Source: JANLYQ01 sp031365725 (GTDB lineage: Bacteria; Actinomycetota; Actinomycetes; JACCUZ01). From it: 45,487 nt of DNA. Shown in pieces: positions 41,363-45,487 of this stretch (the first letter of the stretch is position 1; every line of letters begins with the position of its first letter). Under the pieces are notes generated by a model. It was not told where the DNA came from, did not search any database, and saw only the letters and a list, made by a program, of their open reading frames with translations. The translations under genes and the position numbers were made by a program. The stretch spans positions 1-45,487 of the forward strand of contig JANLYQ010000118.1 of the NCBI GenBank assembly GCA_031365725.1, read 5' to 3'.

Positions 41363-41709
41363 CCGGGTGGCCACATCAGGTCGCGGCCGGCGAGGACGTG
41401 GCCGTGCACGTGGAACACCGACTGCCCGGCACGGGCCCCGGTGTTGAAAACGAGACGGAAGCTGTCGTCGCCGTCTTTGCCCTCGGCCGTCGCGATCTGC
41501 GCCCCGACCGAGGCCAGCTCGGCGAGTGCCTGCGGGTCGGCAGCAGCCAGGGTGGCGACATCGGGGTGGTGGTGGTGCGGCACCACCAGCACGTGTGTCG
41601 GGGCCTGCGGATCGATGTCGCGGAAGGCCATCACCCGGTCGCCGCGGTAGACCACCTCGGCCGGGATCTCGCCCGCGACCACGCGGCAGAACAGACAGTC
41701 ATCGACCAT
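41359..41709 (-). CDS. HIT family protein (HINT-like nucleotide hydrolase)
   Basis: A 116-residue protein with CLFCRVVAGEIPAEVVY at the N terminus and HVHGHVLAG (H-x-H-x-H) at the C terminus, the active-site triad that hydrolyses AMP-linked phosphoramidates. Other conserved bits: RDIDPQAPTHVLVVP. ATG 41709 is preceded by TAAGGT at -13 to -8 on the minus strand. The frame stays open to 41934 with a hydrophobic stretch, but that region is antisense to the sigma-factor leader and I reject it. Confidence 0.93.
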   Translation of the reverse strand: MVDDCLFCRVVAGEIPAEVVYRGDRVMAFRDIDPQAPTHVLVVPHHHHPDVATLAAADPQALAELASVGAQIATAEGKDGDDSFRLVFNTGARAGQSVFHVHGHVLAGRDLMWPPG

Positions 41710-41716
41710 GCGCGTG

Positions 41717-41722
41717 ACCTTA
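41717..41722 (-). promoter_or_regulatory. -10 hexamer TAAGGT for the HIT gene
   Basis: It ends seven bases before ATG 41709; leaderless geometry, and it decides the start. Confidence 0.5.
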
Positions 41723-41884
41723 CCTACGCTGCTCGCGGTGCTGCCGGGGCGCATCCAGCTACCGTCCGGCGCGGCGGGCTGCGGCCAGACGGGTCGGCCG
41801 TGTAAACCGGAGGCGCCGGCAGGACGTCGTACCGGTGTGGTCACACTGCCGAGCACAACCAGGACGAGGAGCGCGAGCAGCCCG

Positions 41885-42412
41885 ATGAGCACCGACGCTC
41901 CCGAGGAGTCGTGGGGCGCTGGGGACGCGGTCACACACCTGTACGCCGTGCACTACCGCTCCCTCGTGAGGCTGGCTGCGCTGCTGGTGCGCGACCGGTC
42001 GCTGGCGGAGGAGGTCGTGCAAGACTCCTTCGTCGCTATGCACGGAGCGTGGCGGCGCATCGATGACCCCGAGCGGGCGCTTGCCTACCTGCGGCGCACT
42101 GTCGTCAACGCCGCCCGGTCGGCGCTGCGGCACCGCGGGGTGGTGGAACGCCACGCGCCAGCTGTCGTGCCGGACGCCACCGACATCCCGTCGGCCGAGC
42201 ACAGTGCCATGGTCGCGCTCGAGCACCAGGAGGTGCTGCGCGTCATGGCCTCGCTGCCCGCCCGGCAGCGCGAGGTGCTGGTGCTGCGTTACTACGTCGA
42301 CCTCACCGAGGCCGACATCGCCGACACCCTCGGCATCAGCCGCGGTGCGGTCAAGAGCCACGCGTCGCGCGGGATGGCCTCGCTGCGCACTGCCCTGGAG
42401 GCCTCCCGATGA
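41885..42412 (+). CDS. ECF RNA polymerase sigma factor, SigE-like family
   Basis: A 175-residue sigma-70 family protein. Region 2 (THLYAVHYRSLVRLAALLV...AEEVVQDSFVAMHGAW) binds the core enzyme and the -10; region 4 (LPARQREVLVLRYYVDLTEADIADTLGISRGAVKSHASRGMASLR) binds the -35. The frame is open upstream, but MSTDAPEES at 41885 is the first sensible start. Its stop overlaps the ATG of a membrane protein that is likely its anti-sigma or sensor partner. TACCGT at 41759-41764 is a possible -10, giving a long leader. Confidence 0.9.
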   Translation: MSTDAPEESWGAGDAVTHLYAVHYRSLVRLAALLVRDRSLAEEVVQDSFVAMHGAWRRIDDPERALAYLRRTVVNAARSALRHRGVVERHAPAVVPDATDIPSAEHSAMVALEHQEVLRVMASLPARQREVLVLRYYVDLTEADIADTLGISRGAVKSHASRGMASLRTALEASR

Positions 42413-43509
42413 CCACTCCCCCCGACGGACCCTCCGATGGCCTGGACCCGGTCGAGCGACGGCTGCGCGACGCCCTGGTTGCCGAGGCTGCGTCGGTCGA
42501 GCCGGCCGGCGACGGCCTCGACGAGATCCGCAACGGCATCGCGCTCGGCCGTCAGCCGGCCGGTCGCCGGTGGTGGCAGTTCCCCGGCGCGCCTGCTCTG
42601 GCCGCTGCCGCCGTACTGCTGCTGATGACCGGTGGGGTGGCGATCGCGTTGCACGGCAACGGTTCTCAGGCTGGCGACGGTGTGACCGCGGGAAACGGCG
42701 GTGGTCCCAGCAGAGGCATCTCCCCCGCACCCACCACGAGCAGCTCGGACGGCTCGGCCGCTGCCTCTCCCCTCCCGAGCACGGTACCGCCGTCCTCCTC
42801 CCCACCGATTCCGATCGAAGGCGACGTTGTCGTCTACTACGTGCGCGACGATGCGACGGCGGGTCGGCGGCTGTACCGCGAGTCCCGTCCCAACCCGGGG
42901 ACCGAACCTGTGGCGGCGGCCCTTTCGGCCCTGTTCGACGGCCCTCCGGTGGACCCGGACTATGTCTCCTCCTGGCCGACCGGCACCACGGTGACGGCCT
43001 ACACCGTCGACGGCACGACCGGCACCGTCCGGCTCGGTGGTGGGGCCAGGACCATCTCGGCCAGGCCGGTGTCGTCAACCGCCGTGCAGCAGATCGTCTA
43101 CACCGTGACCGCCAACGACGTGCACATCACGAAGGTCCGCGTCCTGATCGGCTCGGAGGTCGTCACGCCGGCCGACGGAGCCGTCCCCGCACCGGCGACC
43201 GACGTACTCGCGCTGATCCAGCTGACGTCGCCCGCGGAGGGTGCCACGGTGACCTCACCGGTCGACATCAGCGGCACCGGTACGGCGTTCGAGGGCACCA
43301 TCAGCTGGGAGATCACCTCGCTGCCTGCTAGCGCGGCGACCGGCTCCGGAGCCGGGGGCACCACCATGGGCGGCGCCAACGGCGAACTGGCCGAGTTCCA
43401 CACGACGGCCGATCTCGCGCCCGGCACCTATAAGATCCGGGCCTTCGAGGCTTCCGCCAAGGACGGCTCCGCGCTGCACGTCGACACCAAGACCTTCACC
43501 GTGAAGTAG
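42409..43509 (+). CDS. GerMN/Gmad2-domain membrane protein, probable partner of the sigma factor
   Basis: 366 residues: a short cytosolic N terminus (~1-55), one membrane helix (~60-82, ALAAAAVLLLMTGGVAIAL), a Ser/Pro-rich linker, and a GerMN domain (~135-245, VVVYYVRDD...YRESRP...TEPVAAALSALFDGPP). A Gmad2 immunoglobulin-like domain follows (~265-366, LTSPAEGATVTSPVDISG). Both domains are named from spore-germination proteins but occur in many non-sporulating actinobacteria. Topology and ATGA overlap with the sigma gene suggest an extracytoplasmic sensor that holds the sigma factor, although the short cytosolic part has no recognisable anti-sigma fold. Confidence 0.82.
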   Translation: MTTPPDGPSDGLDPVERRLRDALVAEAASVEPAGDGLDEIRNGIALGRQPAGRRWWQFPGAPALAAAAVLLLMTGGVAIALHGNGSQAGDGVTAGNGGGPSRGISPAPTTSSSDGSAAASPLPSTVPPSSSPPIPIEGDVVVYYVRDDATAGRRLYRESRPNPGTEPVAAALSALFDGPPVDPDYVSSWPTGTTVTAYTVDGTTGTVRLGGGARTISARPVSSTAVQQIVYTVTANDVHITKVRVLIGSEVVTPADGAVPAPATDVLALIQLTSPAEGATVTSPVDISGTGTAFEGTISWEITSLPASAATGSGAGGTTMGGANGELAEFHTTADLAPGTYKIRAFEASAKDGSALHVDTKTFTVK

Positions 43510-43535
43510 CCCCGCAGCCCCCGCAGCCCCCTCAA

Positions 43536-43650
43536 GTGGCGGAATCCGGCTGCTTCGCCCCCTCGAGTGGCGGAATCTGGCTGCTTCGCCTCGGCGGGTG
43601 GCGGAATCTGGTCGACCGACGGCAGCCGCGGCCACCATTTTCCGCCACTC
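43536..43650. repeat. Three 31-bp-spaced direct repeats plus an inverted copy
   Basis: GTGGCGGAATC occurs at 43536, 43567 and 43598, exactly 31 bases apart. The first two copies continue with CGGCTGCTTCGCC or a one-base variant. TTTTCCGCCACTC at 43638-43650 is the inverse of the repeat head (GAGTGGCGGAA), so long hairpins can form. The cluster fills the gap between the convergent ends of the GerMN gene and rsmE and may end transcription from both sides; it resembles dispersed intergenic (REP-like) elements. Confidence 0.75.
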
Positions 43651-43701
43651 GGAGATGGCGATCGGACCCATCGAATGCGGAGTGGCTGGGAACCCGGGCT
43701 G

Positions 43702-44457
43702 TCAGTGCCAGCGCGGGGTCCGCGCCAGCAGCACGGCGAGAGCGACGGTACCTGCCGTCGAGGTGCGCAGAACCGTGGGACCGAGGTGGTACGTCGTCGC
43801 CCCGGCCCGCACGAACGCCTCGAGCTCCTCCGGGCTGAGCCCACCTTCGGGCCCCACCACGACCACCACCTCGCCGAGACCAGCACCCGACAGCACCGGC
43901 GACCATGACCACCCGGCCAACGGCACGGTGGCCTCCTCGTGCAGCACGACGGCAGCCGAGGCAGCAGCGATCCGCTCCGCCACCGCAGCCGTCGACGCAA
44001 GGTCGGCCACCACCGGCCACCGCGCGCGGCGGGACTGCTTGGCCGCCGCGGCTGCCGTCGTACGCCACTTGGCCAACGCCTTGTCCCCGCGCCCCTCGCG
44101 CCAACGAGTCACGCACCGGGTGGCCGCCCACGGCACGACCTCGTCGACGCCGACCTCGGTCATCGTCTCGACGGCAACCTCGCCGCGGTCACCCTTGGGC
44201 AGCGCCTGTACGACGACCAGCCGGGGTGCCGCAGACGGTTCGGCAGCCACCGACGAGACTGCGATGTCGACGACGTCCTTGCCGACCACCGCCGCCACGG
44301 CTCCGACCCCGCGTCGCCCGGAGCCGTCGACGAGGACCACCGGCTCACCGACGGCGAGGCGCACGACGGTGGCCGCATGCCGGCCCTCGGCTCCCGAGAG
44401 CCGCACCACCCCGGCGACCAACGCGGCGGACTCGACGAGGAACACCGGCGCGCTCAC
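43702..44457 (-). CDS. rsmE: 16S rRNA (uracil1498-N3)-methyltransferase
   Basis: A 251-residue SPOUT enzyme that methylates U1498 in the decoding region with S-adenosylmethionine. The N-terminal PUA-like part includes GRHAATVVRLAVGEPVVLVDGSG. The C-terminal knot has VVVVGPEGGLSPEELEAF and HLGPTVLRTSTAGTVAL, the SAM-binding loops. GTG 44457 is 30 bases after dnaJ. The dnaJ-rsmE pair is standard in actinobacteria. Confidence 0.95.
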   Translation of the reverse strand: MSAPVFLVESAALVAGVVRLSGAEGRHAATVVRLAVGEPVVLVDGSGRRGVGAVAAVVGKDVVDIAVSSVAAEPSAAPRLVVVQALPKGDRGEVAVETMTEVGVDEVVPWAATRCVTRWREGRGDKALAKWRTTAAAAAKQSRRARWPVVADLASTAAVAERIAAASAAVVLHEEATVPLAGWSWSPVLSGAGLGEVVVVVGPEGGLSPEELEAFVRAGATTYHLGPTVLRTSTAGTVALAVLLARTPRWH

Positions 44458-44487
44458 CGCCGCCCCCCGCTCACTGCAGGCCCTGGC

Positions 44488-45487
44488 TCAGCGCTGGCTG
44501 AACGCGTCGCGCAGCCGGTTGAAGAAGCCGTTCTGGTGGCCGGTGACATGACCGACGTCCGGCCCATCCTCGCCGCGCAGCTCGGCGAGCTTGCGCAGCA
44601 ACGACTCTTGCTCAGCATCGAGGCGCAACGGCGTGACGACGTCGATGTGAGCCACCAGCTGACCACGGCCGGCGGCCCGCAGGTGCTTGACCCCCAGCTC
44701 GGCCAACGTCACGGCCTGCCCCGACTGGGTGCCCGGCTTGACCTCGATCGTGCGCGGCCCGTCGAGGGTCTCCAACGTCACTGAGGTGCCCAGTGCCGCT
44801 GCCGTCATCGGGACCGACACGGTGCAGTGCAGGTCGTCGCCGCGGCGCTGGAACAACGGGTGCTCGCGCTCGACGATCTCGACGTAGAGGTCGCCGGCGG
44901 GACCACCACCGGGACCTGCCTCGCCCTCACCAGTGAGCTGGATCCGGGTGCCGGTGTCGACACCCGGCGGGATCTTGACCTTCAGCGAACGACGCGTGCG
45001 GGTGCGCCCGTCGCCGCCGCAGTCGTGGCACGGGTCGGGGATGACGGATCCGAAGCCCTGGCAGGCCGCACACGCCCGCGACGTCATCACCTGACCGAGA
45101 AAGCTGCGCGTGACATGCTGCACCTCGCCCCGGCCACGACAGACCTCGCACACCCGGGCCGACGTGCCCGGTCGGGCACCTGCACCGCTGCACGTCGGAC
45201 AGGTGACCGCGGTGTCCACCTGCAGCTCGCGGGTCACGCCGAAGGTCGCTTCGGACAGGTCGACCTCGACCCGGATCAACGCATCCTGACCCCGTCGCTG
45301 ACGTGACCGCGGACCGCGACCGGCGGCACCGGCCCCACCGAAGAAGGCGTCCATGATGTCGGAGAAGCCGAACCCGGAGCCGAAGCCGCCACCGGTGGAG
45401 AACGGGTCACCACCCAGGTCGTGCATCTCACGCTTCTGCGGGTCGGAGAGCACCTCGTAGGCCATGGTGACCGCCTTGAAGCGCTCC
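44488..45487 (-). CDS. dnaJ: Molecular chaperone DnaJ (DnaJ2), missing its N-terminal start
   Basis: The frame runs off the window's right edge; what is seen begins at the end of the J domain (ERFKAVTMAYEVLSDPQKR). The HPD motif is outside. A Gly/Phe-rich linker, four zinc-binding repeats (CPTCSGAG, CEVCRGRG, CAACQGFG, CHDCGGDG) and the C-terminal substrate-binding barrels follow. It stimulates DnaK and hands over unfolded proteins. In actinobacteria this copy usually follows hrcA, expected just beyond the window. Confidence 0.95.
   Translation of the reverse strand, partial: ERFKAVTMAYEVLSDPQKREMHDLGGDPFSTGGGFGSGFGFSDIMDAFFGGAGAAGRGPRSRQRRGQDALIRVEVDLSEATFGVTRELQVDTAVTCPTCSGAGARPGTSARVCEVCRGRGEVQHVTRSFLGQVMTSRACAACQGFGSVIPDPCHDCGGDGRTRTRRSLKVKIPPGVDTGTRIQLTGEGEAGPGGGPAGDLYVEIVEREHPLFQRRGDDLHCTVSVPMTAAALGTSVTLETLDGPRTIEVKPGTQSGQAVTLAELGVKHLRAAGRGQLVAHIDVVTPLRLDAEQESLLRKLAELRGEDGPDVGHVTGHQNGFFNRLRDAFSQR

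Noticed and set aside
41710..41934. N-terminal extension of the HIT protein with a membrane-like helix
   Set aside because: The hydrophobic stretch is the antisense of the sigma-factor leader, and a TAAGGT promoter with correct spacing fixes the HIT start at 41709.
43536..43616. CRISPR-like periodic repeats
   Set aside because: The 31-bp period has no unique spacers of suitable size, only three units, and no cas genes nearby.

Overview
The window is high-GC DNA with dense, often overlapping genes, GTG starts and many starts that look leaderless. Its housekeeping gene order (dnaJ2, rsmE, HIT, phoH, ybeY, corC-like, era, leuA, recO, uppS, zur, glyS, dusB) is typical of Actinomycetota. LGFP-repeat peptidase, PilZ and GerMN/Gmad2 proteins fit the same group. 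A Micrococcales-type actinobacterium is most likely; the family cannot be fixed from this sequence alone. No rRNA, tRNA, IS element, phage gene or CRISPR array was seen.

Left region (1-12.7 kb): after the end of a Gfo/Idh/MocA oxidoreductase comes an accessory catabolic island. It holds a Rieske oxygenase divergent from a BetI-type TetR regulator. A minus-strand operon follows, with a PYROXD2-like FAD oxidoreductase, a second Rieske oxygenase and a sarcosine/N-methyltryptophan-oxidase-like flavoenzyme. Next to it is a complete Opp/Dpp-type importer (binding protein, two permeases, two ATPases). Two copies of a palindrome with arms TACTGACT/AGTCAGTA lie upstream of the FAD-oxidoreductase operon and of the importer operon, which predicts one TetR-controlled regulon. 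The enzymes suggest import and oxidative N-dealkylation of an unidentified quaternary or N-methylated compound. This is the best candidate here for an undescribed system.

Middle region (12.7-30.8 kb): oligopeptidase B, then an operon of LGFP/M15 peptidase, lipoprotein and dusB. A coupled glycosyltransferase, glucosamine-kinase-like and SIS-isomerase operon follows. Then come an APH-fold kinase and glyS, which is interrupted by an in-frame amber codon. An ABM protein, a Zur-box-controlled ZIP/Zur/GDPD operon, uppS, recO, moeA and a PilZ protein complete this part.

Right region (30.8-45.5 kb): leuA with a Leu-rich leader peptide and attenuator-like pairings, a GNAT gene broken by a deletion and frameshift, and an RsbW-like ATPase. 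Then era with an AI-2E exporter, a truncated HIT-like pseudogene, the phoH-ybeY-CBS protein-CDD operon, and a beta-lactamase-fold protein with a HIT protein. An ECF sigma factor coupled to a GerMN/Gmad2 membrane protein, a 31-bp repeat cluster, rsmE and the 3' part of dnaJ close the window.

Three reading frames (glyS, GNAT, HIT-like) are disrupted. They should be checked against reads before being taken as biology.
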